A stretch of 64,000 bases of DNA from contig DGMY01000088.1 in assembly GCA_002388665.1 (NCBI GenBank), forward strand, positions 1 to 64,000, in the 5' to 3' direction. Below, one piece after another: positions 1-7,618 of this stretch (position 1 is its first letter; each line of letters starts with the position of its first letter). Origin of the DNA: Opitutia bacterium UBA4506 (GTDB lineage Bacteria > Verrucomicrobiota > Verrucomicrobiia > Opitutales > Puniceicoccaceae). A model generated the notes under the pieces. The model was not told the DNA's origin and did no database searches. It worked only from the letters and a program-made list of their open reading frames with translations. The translations under genes were made by a program, and so were the position numbers.

Positions 1-31
1 GGCCGGTTTGTGGTGGGCGCTGAAGCAACCC
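1..31 (+). repeat. 118-bp BIME-like unit, 3' part only
   Basis: This is the right end of the 118-bp unit described at 70-187, cut by the window edge. It carries the GGCCGGTTTGTGGTGGGCGC arm followed by TGAAGCAACCC. Confidence 0.75.
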
Positions 32-69
32 ACCCACAGAGGGGTGAAGTCATAAGTGGCAAGTGCCAA

Positions 70-187
70 GTGGGGCATGGCTTCAGCCTTGCCCGCGTCT
101 GTTGAGGGTATGCTCCCGATTGAGTTCGGGGGGCAATGGGCGATTAGGCTTCCTCCGGCCGGTTCGTGGTGGGCGCTGAAGCAACCC
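70..187 (+). repeat. 118-bp BIME-like unit, copy 2
   Basis: This is a full copy of a 118-bp unit. It starts with the imperfect hairpin GGGCATGGC-TTCA-GCCTTGCCC and ends with GGGCGCTGAAGCAACCC. The reverse complement of the right end shares GCTTCAGC with the left hairpin, so the unit is bounded by two inverted hairpin-like ends, as in REP pairs (BIMEs). Other full copies start at 226, 411, 2783 and 3016, and all are 118-119 bp long. Confidence 0.8.
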
Positions 188-225
188 ACCCACAGGGGGG
201 TGAAGTCATAAGTGGCAAGTGCCAA

Positions 226-344
226 GTGGGGCATGGCTTCAGCCTTGCCCGCGTCTGTTCAGGGTATGCTCCCGATTGAGTTCGGGGGGACATTAGGCGA
301 CTAGGCTTTCTCAGGCCGGTTTGTGGTGGGCGCTGAAGCAACCC
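226..344 (+). repeat. 118-bp BIME-like unit, copy 3
   Basis: This copy is 119 bp long, one base more than the others, the extra base lying in the central G-run region. It is separated from the previous unit by 38 bp that contain two short AAGTGSCAAGT-like steps of the purine-rich repeat family. Confidence 0.8.
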
Positions 345-345
345 G

Positions 346-410
346 GCGAAGTGGAAAGTTTGAAGGTTTGAAGGTGGGAAGGTAGGAAGGTTTTGAGTTT
401 GAAGTCTTAA
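346..410 (+). repeat. Purine-rich short-repeat tract (family A)
   Basis: This is a degenerate 7-9 bp tandem pattern (GAAGGTTT, GAAGGTGG, GAAGGTAG), purine-rich on the plus strand. It fills the space between two 118-bp units. Confidence 0.75.
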
Positions 411-528
411 GTGGGGCATGGCTTCAGCCTTGCCCGCGTCTGTTTAGGGTACGCTTGCGGTTGGGTCTGGGGGGCATTAGGCGATTAGGCCTCCTCCGGC
501 CGGTTTGTGGTGGGCGCTGAAGCAACCC
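411..528 (+). repeat. 118-bp BIME-like unit, copy 4
   Basis: This is a full-length copy with the same hairpin-bounded ends as the unit at 70-187. It is followed by a G-run and a short family A tract (about 548-575) just before the 3' end of the VanZ-like gene. Confidence 0.8.
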
Positions 529-599
529 ACCCACAGGGGGGGGGCTGAGTGGCAAGTTTGAAGGTCTGGAGGAAGAAGACTGATCACCGAATCTCCCCG

Positions 600-1055
600 T
601 CACTCTGGACGGCTTTCACTCGGGGACTTTACGGTGTTGCTCCACATTTTCCACGCCCCAATCCCGGATACCGCTCCGGCCACAATTCCCGCCGTACCCC
701 AAAACACATCCATCCAGGTCGCGCTGCGTTGGGGCAAATACACTTGAATCCATTCAGAGAGGAAAAGAAAGATCTCGAGGCCGATTGCTATCCACAGGGT
801 CGCACTCACGGGCAGGCCCTGGTGCTTCCTTCCAGCTAGGAACGGACCCAGTGCTGCAAAACAAAAATAGGGGACGAAGGTCCGAAAATCGGGGAAGGTG
901 TCGCCAAACCACTGCACCCATCCCGGCAGGAATGGATCCCCCGAAAACTGCGGTTCCGGCTTGAAGGAGTAGTACAGCAAAACGAGGCAGAGAAATATTG
1001 CCAAAGACCAGGGGATCAGTCGGAGCAGGCCGGAGTGTCGAGTTAACGTGGGCAA
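600..1055 (-). CDS. VanZ-like family membrane protein
   Basis: This is a small membrane protein of the VanZ-like type with about four hydrophobic segments. It contains the stretch LSEWIQVYLPQRSATWMDV, which resembles the conserved E-x-Q-x(n)-R-x-(S/T)-x-x-D signature of VanZ-like proteins. The family is often found at the edge of polysaccharide or sortase loci, and its biochemical role is unclear. The reading frame stays open to 1274, but its first ~70 codons are translated purine/pyrimidine repeats (family A). I therefore place the start at a TTG at 1055, just before the hydrophobic N-terminus. No Shine-Dalgarno sequence is visible, because the repeat makes the leader pyrimidine-rich on the coding strand. 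It lies last in the exopolysaccharide gene run. Confidence 0.7.
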   Translation of the reverse strand: MPTLTRHSGLLRLIPWSLAIFLCLVLLYYSFKPEPQFSGDPFLPGWVQWFGDTFPDFRTFVPYFCFAALGPFLAGRKHQGLPVSATLWIAIGLEIFLFLSEWIQVYLPQRSATWMDVFWGTAGIVAGAVSGIGAWKMWSNTVKSPSESRPE

Positions 1056-1245
1056 GGGGTGGGAGGAGTGGCAAGTTGCAAGTTTGAAGTGGCAAGTGTG
1101 GGGAAGCGGTGAGGCAGACGGGAGAAGTTGAAAGTTTGAAGTCGCAAGTTGCAAGTTGGGGAGAGGGAAGGTTTGAAAGTTGGGAGGTTGGGAGGTTGGG
1201 AGGTTGGGAGGTTTAAGGTGGGGAGGAGTCGCAAGTGGGGTCAGG
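1056..1245 (+). repeat. Purine-rich short-repeat tract (family A)
   Basis: This is a degenerate 7-9 bp array with steps such as GCAAGTTT, GAAGTGGC and AAGTTGAAAG. It includes a pure stretch of four GGTTGGGA units with a period of 8 bp. It is purine-rich on the plus strand and therefore pyrimidine-rich in the mRNA sense of the VanZ-like gene that it directly precedes. Confidence 0.85.
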
Positions 1246-1402
1246 CTGCTTCGCGCAGAATCTCGCCTTCGCAAGGTGGCAGGGGCGTCCCGCCTCTGGG
1301 TGACTGGCTGGGAACTTTCAAGCTTGCTGGGCGAAAGGCCACCTCCAATCGAACGGTATTCATTGAAGGCAGCGCGGAGATGATTCCGCAGGCGGACTTG
1401 GG

Positions 1403-2695
1403 TCAGTGAACAATTCCTTTTTCGTTATATAGAGAGGGCTCAACCATCGACTGAATCTCTCTCTCAAACTTCCGGAATACCTTCTCGGTCTCGAATTGGC
1501 TGATATATCGGCGACCATTCTTCGACAGATTTCTCAGATGCTCGGGTTCGGACCTAGCCGTTTTCACCGATCGAGCAAAGAGTTCGGGAGAGCTGGGTGG
1601 GACCACCAGTCCACATTCGTTCTTCTGTAGTGTCTGCGTCACCACGCTGTCGGGATCGGCTACGGCGAGAACTGGTCGGCCGTGGGCGAGTAGGGTGAGC
1701 AATTTCGAGGGAAAAAAGGCTGCGCCCGATCCCGCCTGCTGGGTGACGAGGGCGAGGTCGGTGTCGGCCAGCATTTCGTGATAGTTCTCCTTCGGTTGGA
1801 GCGGGAGGAATCGCACGTTTTGGAGCGCTCGCGTCTTTACCATTTTCTCCAGGTCCCCACGGGTAGCCCCGTCTCCGCAGATCACAAAAAGGATCTGAGG
1901 GTCGTCCTGGAGAAGCGTTGCTGCTTCGATGATCTGATTCAGACCCTGTTTGACTCCGAGGTTTCCGGAATAGAGAGCGAGGAATGTGTTCGAATCGATT
2001 TGTTGGGCCGCGCGAAAACTTCCTCGTTGGGGCAAGGCATCCGCTTCGGGCAGATCGACCGGATTGGGAAAGAGTACTTGCTTCTCCGCCGGAACCCCTT
2101 TGCGGGTGTAGGCTTCGAGCATCCCCTCGGAGATACCCGATACCCGATCCGCTTTCGCATAGGCAAAGGCTTCCAGTTTGTAGAGGGCGCGGATGAGCTT
2201 CCCTTCCTGCAACATTCCCAGACCCGCCGCCGCATCCGGTTGCAGGTCCTGCACGTGAAAGAGATAGGGGGTTCTGCGAATGAGCCGATAGACCCACGCC
2301 GCCGCCCCAAGGGGCAATGGAGGCGATACCACGATCACCACGTCCTGCCGCGGGAGAAAGAGCATTCGTATCCAGGAAAGACAGACGTAGGAGGCTTCGT
2401 GGATCATCCGCTTCGCCGCCGACACTTTCTCAGGCACGTAGTGCCAGACCCGATAAAGCGTCACCCCGTTCACCCCCTCCTTGCGATAGAACTTCCCCCG
2501 ATCCTCCGCCCGCTTCTTCCACGCCGGATAATACGGAAATGTCGACACGACCGACACGTCATGACCCTGAGCCGCCAGCCATTCGGCCAGCATCGTGTTG
2601 TAGGGAGCAATCCCCGTCAGCTCCGGTGCGTAGTTAATCCCCCAGAGCGTGATGCGGAGGGGGGAAAGGGAGGAGTTTGAAGTTGAAAGTCGCAA
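1403..2695 (-). CDS. Glycosyltransferase, GT4 family (WcaI/WbuB-like)
   Basis: This is a GT-B fold glycosyltransferase that probably adds a sugar to the exopolysaccharide repeat unit at the inner membrane. Its conserved start RITLWGINYAPELTGIAPYN and the FPYYPAW loop are typical of the WcaI/WbuB group. The donor-site region has LYSGNLGVKQGL, and the C-terminal half has an acceptor/donor domain with LLTLLAHGRPVLAV. The frame is open to an ATG at 2791, but codons upstream of about 2660 translate family A repeat (PTFPPSNFPTFPLAT). I use the TTG at 2695 as the most downstream possible start; an ATG at 2791 is the alternative. No Shine-Dalgarno sequence is visible at either. Confidence 0.85.
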   Translation of the reverse strand: MRLSTSNSSLSPLRITLWGINYAPELTGIAPYNTMLAEWLAAQGHDVSVVSTFPYYPAWKKRAEDRGKFYRKEGVNGVTLYRVWHYVPEKVSAAKRMIHEASYVCLSWIRMLFLPRQDVVIVVSPPLPLGAAAWVYRLIRRTPYLFHVQDLQPDAAAGLGMLQEGKLIRALYKLEAFAYAKADRVSGISEGMLEAYTRKGVPAEKQVLFPNPVDLPEADALPQRGSFRAAQQIDSNTFLALYSGNLGVKQGLNQIIEAATLLQDDPQILFVICGDGATRGDLEKMVKTRALQNVRFLPLQPKENYHEMLADTDLALVTQQAGSGAAFFPSKLLTLLAHGRPVLAVADPDSVVTQTLQKNECGLVVPPSSPELFARSVKTARSEPEHLRNLSKNGRRYISQFETEKVFRKFEREIQSMVEPSLYNEKGIVH

Positions 2696-2782
2696 GTTTG
2701 AAGCGGGTGGGAAAGTTGCGAGTGGGAAGGTTGGAAAGTTGGAAGGTGGGAAGGTGGGGAAGTCGCAAGTCGCAAGTGCCAA
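2670..2782 (+). repeat. Purine-rich short-repeat tract (family A)
   Basis: This is an array of GAAGTTGAAAGTCGCAAGT-type and GGAAGGTGGGAA-type steps, purine-rich on the plus strand. It overlaps the 5' end of the glycosyltransferase frame, so the gene's N-terminus is either repeat-encoded or truncated. Confidence 0.85.
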
Positions 2783-2900
2783 GTGGGGCATGGCTTTAGC
2801 CTTGCCCGGGCCTGTTCAGGGTACGCTCCCGATTGGGTTTGGGGGACATTAGGTGACTAGGGTTTCTCCGTTCGGTTTGTGGTGGGCGCTGAAGCAACCC
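2783..2900 (+). repeat. 118-bp BIME-like unit, copy 5
   Basis: This is a full-length copy that differs from the others at scattered positions, for example GGCTTTAGCC in place of GGCTTCAGCC in the left hairpin. It directly adjoins family A tracts on both sides. Confidence 0.8.
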
Positions 2901-2905
2901 GGCGA

Positions 2906-3015
2906 AGTGGGAAGGTTTGAAGGTGGGAAGGTTGGAAGGTTTGAAGGTTGGAAGGTTTGAAGGTTGGAAGGTTTGAAGGTGGGGAGGTAGGGAGGTCGCA
3001 AGTGGGAAGTGCCAA
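2906..3015 (+). repeat. Purine-rich short-repeat tract (family A), regular 8/16-bp section
   Basis: The most regular part alternates GGAAGGTT and TGAAGGTT, giving a 16-bp period repeated about three times before degenerating into GGTGGGGAGGTAGGGAG steps. Confidence 0.85.
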
Positions 3016-3133
3016 GTGGGGCATGGCTTCAGCCTTGCCCGCGGCTGTTGAGGATACACTACCGGTTGGGGTTGGGGGACATTAGGCGACTAGGTTTCTT
3101 CCGGCCGGTTCGTGGTGGGCGCTGAAGCAACCC
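3016..3133 (+). repeat. 118-bp BIME-like unit, copy 6
   Basis: This is the last full copy in the window, with intact hairpin ends. It is followed by a short family A tract at about 3140-3186. Confidence 0.8.
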
Positions 3134-3186
3134 GGCGAAGTGGGAGGTTGGAAGGTGGGAAGGTAGGGAAGTCGCAAGTGGGAAGG

Positions 3187-3573
3187 GCTAGTTTGCGGGC
3201 AGATTTCTTGGGGCGGTCTTTGAGCTCGGAGAGCGTATCGCCTTGAGGTTTTTAGAGGTTCGCTCGACTAAGAGGGATCGATTCGTTTGTTGGCTCAGGG
3301 TTGCCTCCCGCAGGAGACGCAATGCATTTGTGAACGAATGAAAGTCGAGTCAGTTGGTCTTGAGGGAGAGCCCGAGAGATGCTCCTGAAGTTTCCGTTTC
3401 GAGTGCTGGTTCCGAGCTATTGATTTTTCCTCTTCGCATCTGCGGTGAGACATATTTCTTTCGCGAAATATCCATATTTCAAAAGTGTCCAGGACCTCCG
3501 TTTTGTAGTAGATACTACTAGTACGTGATGAGGAGAAAGAGAGGTAATTTTTGAATAGTAGTTTTAGGCGGAC
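3187..3573. other. Intergenic stretch with two small palindromes, no gene seen
   Basis: No convincing coding sequence is present. Two inverted repeats are visible: ATATTTC-(6 nt)-GAAATAT at 3452-3471 and TAGTAG-ATA-CTACTA at 3506-3520. Either could be a regulatory site or a transcript-end hairpin, but there is no U-tract, so neither is called as a terminator. Confidence 0.4.
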
Positions 3574-4404
3574 TCAATTCCGTTTGTTAGATCTGTCGCA
3601 ATTCCTAATGAGCTCTTTTGCCTTTAAGACCACTAGGTACTCGTAGATCGCGATGTTGAAGCAATAGATGAACCCCGCTCGCCCTTCAACAAAGCCAAAC
3701 TTCAAAAAGTAGGGAGCACAGAAGCGTGCGATGGGGAAAAGCCAAGATGTTCCCAGTAGGGATTTTATGTTCTGATTGCGAACAGAAGTATTTTTCGAGA
3801 ATATCTTCTTCCAGTTGCCGCGAACCTTAAGGCGGCCCTTCGCTTCTTGTATGGAGTATCGGTTGTGTCGGTCGAACCAATAGTGCCAACCTTTTGAGAA
3901 TGCGTAGTGGTCGTAGGGGGTTTGTATGTATTCAATTTTTCCGTCGACCTTTCCTTCCTTCTGTCCGTGTCCGAAATCGGTAAACTCTCCGCGATCTTTG
4001 TGAAGAACTCTGAACTGCCATTTTGGAAAGGCATCGCTTCGTCGAAGCCACTTTTCGTCTAGCATCAATCTCCAAGTACAGTAGTAGCCCGCAGTTGCTT
4101 GCTCGGCTGATTCGATAGATTTTTGTAGATCTTCGATGAAGGGTTCAGTGGCGATCTCGTCGGCATCGAGGAATAGAATCCAATTGTATTTAAGTGGTAG
4201 ATTTTGAAGTGCCCAGTTTCTTTGCTGGCCGAATGTTTTGAAGGGGTTTTTCGTTACTAGAGCTCCAGCTTCTCGAGCTATCTTCTGAGTCTGATCGTTG
4301 CTTCCGGAATCGAGGACGTGGATATCATCGAATGACCGAATGGATTCGAGGCATTTTGGGAGATCCGCTTCTTCATTCAAAGTGAGAATAACAATAGAAA
4401 TCAT
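3574..4404 (-). CDS. Glycosyltransferase family 2 (WaaE/KdtX-like)
   Basis: This is an inverting GT-A glycosyltransferase of 276 aa, acting in the cytoplasm on exopolysaccharide or lipopolysaccharide intermediates. The nucleotide-binding start ISIVILTLNEEADLPKCLES, the segment VLDSGSNDQT and the metal-binding WILFLDADE (DxD) are clear. The region FPKWQFRVLHKDRGEF is typical of the WaaE-like subgroup. The start codon overlaps the end of the preceding (frameshifted) GT2 gene by 4 bp, so the two are translationally coupled. The sequence is AT-richer than the housekeeping genes in this window. The acceptor cannot be deduced. Confidence 0.9.
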   Translation of the reverse strand: MISIVILTLNEEADLPKCLESIRSFDDIHVLDSGSNDQTQKIAREAGALVTKNPFKTFGQQRNWALQNLPLKYNWILFLDADEIATEPFIEDLQKSIESAEQATAGYYCTWRLMLDEKWLRRSDAFPKWQFRVLHKDRGEFTDFGHGQKEGKVDGKIEYIQTPYDHYAFSKGWHYWFDRHNRYSIQEAKGRLKVRGNWKKIFSKNTSVRNQNIKSLLGTSWLFPIARFCAPYFLKFGFVEGRAGFIYCFNIAIYEYLVVLKAKELIRNCDRSNKRN

Positions 4405-4919
4405 ACCCGGTGATTCGAAGAGGTGTTTCGGTTTAATATCAAGATGTGCTTAAATGTCTTTTGGACATCGTTGATGGTTGTCGGGGAAGTGGTCGTTCTC
4501 TTTTTCCGACTCGGAAGAGTACTACCGTTTTCATGAGTTCCTCCTTTGAGCGGTTTCCCAAGAAAGTAGATGTTATAGTGTAACCAGAATCCGGCTTTCT
4601 TTGTATTAGAAATCTCTTCACGGATTTCTTTTTTGAACGCTTCCGTGATGTATTCGTCCGCATCAAGAAAGAGAATCCATTCAGTTTGAGGAGGGTGATT
4701 GCGGAGAAACCAATTTCGCTTCTTGGGGAACTGTCCATTCCACGAGAAGTCTAGGATTTGTGCCCCAAATCTTCTGCCGATCTCGTTAGTTTGGTCCGTG
4801 CTGTTTGAATCGATGAGGATGATCTCCTTCGCAAACGAATGACCAATGGCCGATAGACATCCCGGCAGGTTCGATTCTTCGTTCTTGCAGGGGATTGCGA
4901 TGGTAAGATCAAGTGACAT
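4401..4919 (-). pseudogene. Glycosyltransferase family 2, frameshifted and truncated
   Basis: The first ~125 codons encode a normal GT2 N-terminal domain (LTIAIPCKNEESNLPGCLSA, then WILFLDADEYITEAF). After FLGKPLKGG the frame reads low-complexity THENGSTLPSRKKR. The expected continuation is visible in a second frame (LMKTVVLFRVGKRE, about 4500-4548) and then in a third frame (ENDHFPDNHQRCPKD, about 4446-4490). At least two frame changes and a premature end therefore separate this gene from its usual ~270-300 aa length. It may be a decaying gene or may contain sequencing errors. It is the paralogue of the GT2 directly downstream. Confidence 0.65.
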
Positions 4920-5092
4920 GAGTCTAGCGATCCTATGAGACGATTTATTGAGGAAAATGAAGGAAAAAGATTCGGACTATTTTTTTTGAATCTTAGGAGT
5001 GCCTGGGTTATTTCGTAATCGGGAGCTGTCTGGCAGGCGATAGGTAGTATAATTGGTAGTTGCTGAGATCCCGATAAATATTCAGCTGGAGA

Positions 5093-5719
5093 TCATTGTT
5101 TTTCAAAGACGCAAATCATCGATTTCCATAAGAGCGGTATACGCCCTGATCCATTGAAGGAAAGAAATTTGAACCCGTGTTCGCTGAATAGTTCTACGAG
5201 AGTCTTCTTTGACCAGAACTTAATGTGGCCACCAACTCGAATAGGGTGGTGGTGGAAATCCCATTTGTTGCATATCGAAAGGGTAAGGTTCTTGAGGTAT
5301 CCGTGGTAGGGAGTCGATACCACTAACCAACCACCGGGTTTCAATAACCTATTTGCTGTCTGGGCTAATTCCTCGGGGTTAAATAGATGTTCAACCACTT
5401 CGAGACAAACTGCGCAATCAAAGGACTCTTCCCAGTCTTCACCGAAGGCCTCTCCTACCCCAACCCTCCGGATATCGACATCTTGGTGTTGTTGCTGTGC
5501 AAATTCAAAACCATCTTTATCCGGCTCCATCGCACAAACCGTTTGAGCATTGGATTTCCAGAAATCGAGCGTGGCACCGTTGCCTGTCCCAATGTCGATC
5601 AATCGATCAACTCTAGCTCTCTCGGAAAAAATTTTCTCGATGGATTCTAGAAGGTAAGAATGGCTGTGTTCCGCGCCGGCAGATTCCCAGCCATAGCGAG
5701 TTGCGATAGGTGTTTTCAT
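5093..5719 (-). CDS. Class I SAM-dependent methyltransferase
   Basis: This 208-aa protein has a class I Rossmann methyltransferase fold. Motif I is LIDIGTGNGATLDFW near residue 40, the acidic ribose contact follows in CAMEPDKDGFEFA, and the motif II/III region is DCAVCLEVVEHLFNPEE and LLKPGGWLVVSTP. This arrangement resembles the Methyltransf_11/23 group that includes UbiG-like and sugar or lipid methyltransferases. Its position inside the exopolysaccharide gene run suggests it modifies a sugar or glycan end, but the substrate cannot be read from the sequence. It is separated from neighbours by short gaps (173 bp downstream, 28 bp upstream). Confidence 0.85.
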   Translation of the reverse strand: MKTPIATRYGWESAGAEHSHSYLLESIEKIFSERARVDRLIDIGTGNGATLDFWKSNAQTVCAMEPDKDGFEFAQQQHQDVDIRRVGVGEAFGEDWEESFDCAVCLEVVEHLFNPEELAQTANRLLKPGGWLVVSTPYHGYLKNLTLSICNKWDFHHHPIRVGGHIKFWSKKTLVELFSEHGFKFLSFNGSGRIPLLWKSMICVFEKQ

Positions 5720-5747
5720 TGTCTTTTTGTATAGTTGGATTCCGTGT

Positions 5748-6308
5748 TCAGAGTATATTGCTCAATTGTTGGTTTCGTTCTCGAAGAACCTTCGCGGGAA
5801 AGCCACTGCAGATACTCCATTCCGGAAGATCAGAGGTAACCACGGAGCGAGCTCCGACGACGCAACCTTCTCCGAGAGTAACTCCGGGGTGGATGAAGGC
5901 TTCGGCCGCAATCCAGCAATCCGCGCCGATGACAATCGGTTTTGTGATGAGACGAAAACCGGGATCATTGTAGTCGTGGGTTCCGGCGCATAGGTGGGAT
6001 CCTTGGGAAATGACTGCGCGGGCTCCGATACTGATCTTGCCTTGGGAATAGATCATCGTCTTGGGACCAATTCCTACCTGATCGTCGACCGTGAGGTTCC
6101 AGGGCGCCCAAATCTGAGCCGATGCATAGATGTGAGTCTGTTTCCCCAGTTTCGCCCCAAAGGCTCGAAGGACCAAAGCCCTCCATCGATGGAGCGGCGG
6201 AGGCGTCCACCGACAAAGCAAGAGCCAGCAAAATATCCAGAGGATCCGAAGGAGTCGTGTCGACAGGCCGAACGAGGGCCCGGTGCGAGTGTCTTTGTTT
6301 ACCGACAT
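5748..6308 (-). CDS. WcaF-like acetyltransferase (left-handed beta-helix)
   Basis: This 186-aa hexapeptide-repeat acetyltransferase resembles WcaF of colanic acid synthesis. It has an N-terminal hydrophobic or amphipathic segment (LLRILWIFCWLLLCRW), then the hexapeptide coils VDDQVGIGPKTMIYSQGKIS, the catalytic-loop histidine in CAGTHDYNDPGF, and the C-terminal GVTLGEGCVVGARSVV. It likely O-acetylates a sugar of the exopolysaccharide using acetyl-CoA. The frame is open further upstream, but that part overlaps the preceding glycosyltransferase. The ATG at 6308 overlaps the upstream stop by 10 bp and gives the family length. Confidence 0.88.
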   Translation of the reverse strand: MSVNKDTRTGPSFGLSTRLLRILWIFCWLLLCRWTPPPLHRWRALVLRAFGAKLGKQTHIYASAQIWAPWNLTVDDQVGIGPKTMIYSQGKISIGARAVISQGSHLCAGTHDYNDPGFRLITKPIVIGADCWIAAEAFIHPGVTLGEGCVVGARSVVTSDLPEWSICSGFPAKVLRERNQQLSNIL

Positions 6309-7618
6309 GGTATTGCTGCTTCCTCCTTCTTCCGGGGGGTTCGTTTGTCGGCGGGTTCGATTGAACGGATAAACTTTTTTGCAGCCATTTCGATCGAGAA
6401 ATGGGTTCGAAAGGAGGCTTGGGAGTTTCGACTCATCCGATTTTTCGTGTCTTCGGATTGTGCGTGCCAATCTCTCAGCAGAGACGTGGTTCCGGAAAGG
6501 TTGTCCTTCCCGACGATGGCCGCCCCGTCTCTTTCGATTTCCCGCCAGATATTCACTTGATCGGAGATCAAAACGGGAGTTCCGCAGGCCAGGGCTTCCA
6601 CAACCGCGATGCCGAAATTCTCCTGGTGGGAGGGGAGGACGAAGGCTTCGGCGTTGCGGAGGCATCCCCATTTGAGAGGGCCGTCGACCATGCCGAGAAA
6701 GTAGGCGGCCGGACCTGGGGCAGAGTGGCTAGTGTGAAGCGGCAAGGGGCAAGAGGTCGATGAAGCCTTCGTATTCTCGGTGGGGATTCGAGTGGGCAGC
6801 CCGAGACTTTGGCAAAGCTCGAGGCATCTCTTCCCGTAAGGAGTTTCAAGACCCGGCCCGGCGATCACCAGCTTTGGAAATGGTTCCCTTTCGACTTGTA
6901 ACTTGTCACTTGCAACTGCATCGCGAAGCGAGGCATACGCTTGGATCAATAGATCCAAACCCTTTTTGGGGTGAATGCGGCTTAAGAACAGCAAGTAGGT
7001 CTGGTCCTTCAGAGCCGGGCACCGATTGTAAAGCTCCTCTTTCTCTCGAGGGGATTCTTTTGGCGGTTCTTCGATTCCGTATCCGACGGTGATCTCCTTC
7101 TTGGGTCGGTAGGGGCGAAAGGGTTCGCGGGCGAGAAGCTTTTCCGTCTCGCAGGTGAAGAGGACCGCTTCGGCATCGCGGATCGTCTTGTGCTCGATTC
7201 CTTTCCAATAAAACCAGTTGCGAATGGCCTTGATCCGGCGCGAGGGATCCCGCTGAAACCAGGGATCCAACATGCCGTGGGGCATGACGTAGTAGGGGGT
7301 CCCGCGGGATAAGCAGGCTTTGCGGGTGGCCATGGCGGGGTATTGCCAGAGTCCGTTGAGAATGACCGCGTCGAACCGGGATAGATTTGTCGCGAGCCAA
7401 GGTCTTAACAATGGAGAATAAGCCCAGGAGGATTTTGACGGTCCTAAACAGTGGATCGTAAACGAATCGTCCCAGAGTTCGTCGGAACCCGGAGAATTGA
7501 GGCAAGCCACTTCATTTGTAACCCCCAATCGATTCAGTTCCGGTATGGTATTTCGGATGCCTTTTGATACTCCACCTTCGTTGGGGTTCATCGAGGCTAC
7601 AATTTGAAGAATGTTCAT
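6299..7618 (-). CDS. Glycosyltransferase, GT4 family, with two repeat-derived in-frame insertions
   Basis: This is a GT-B retaining glycosyltransferase of 439 aa. It starts MNILQIVASMNPNEGGVSKG, carries VMPHGMLDPWF in the N-domain, LFLSRIHPKKGLDLLIQA at the domain junction, and the E-x7-E motif HQENFGIAVVEALACGTPV with SDQVNIWREI in the donor site. Two stretches do not fit the family: VASDKLQVERE just before FPKLVIAGPG, and about 30 residues (PTRIPTENTKAS through HSAPGPAA) before YFLGMVDG. Their DNA (6886-6920 and 6725-6754) matches the family A short repeat found between genes here. The frame is preserved through both. The start overlaps the upstream gene's stop (ATGA). Confidence 0.88.
   Translation of the reverse strand: MNILQIVASMNPNEGGVSKGIRNTIPELNRLGVTNEVACLNSPGSDELWDDSFTIHCLGPSKSSWAYSPLLRPWLATNLSRFDAVILNGLWQYPAMATRKACLSRGTPYYVMPHGMLDPWFQRDPSRRIKAIRNWFYWKGIEHKTIRDAEAVLFTCETEKLLAREPFRPYRPKKEITVGYGIEEPPKESPREKEELYNRCPALKDQTYLLFLSRIHPKKGLDLLIQAYASLRDAVASDKLQVEREPFPKLVIAGPGLETPYGKRCLELCQSLGLPTRIPTENTKASSTSCPLPLHTSHSAPGPAAYFLGMVDGPLKWGCLRNAEAFVLPSHQENFGIAVVEALACGTPVLISDQVNIWREIERDGAAIVGKDNLSGTTSLLRDWHAQSEDTKNRMSRNSQASFRTHFSIEMAAKKFIRSIEPADKRTPRKKEEAAIPCR
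6725..6754 (+). repeat. Family A repeat segment inside a glycosyltransferase gene
   Basis: The plus strand reads GTGGCTAGTGTGAAGCGGCA followed by AGGGGCAAG, matching the AAGTGGCAAGTGTGAAG steps of intergenic family A tracts with few changes. It lies within the 6299-7618 coding region, in the orientation opposite to the second insert at 6886-6920. Confidence 0.6.
6886..6920 (-). repeat. Family A repeat segment inside a glycosyltransferase gene, inverted
   Basis: The minus (coding) strand reads TGCAGTTGCAAGTGACAAGT followed by TACAAGTCGAAAGGG, which is the family A pattern of 8-9 bp CAAGT steps. It adds about ten codons in frame between the Rossmann helix and the FPKLVIAGPG strand of the encoded glycosyltransferase. 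Confidence 0.65.

Noticed and set aside
2796..3059. Repeat-encoded proline/threonine-rich peptide (PTFKPSNLPTFKPS)
   Set aside because: It is a direct translation of the 8-bp repeat with no ribosome-binding site and no non-repeat domain.
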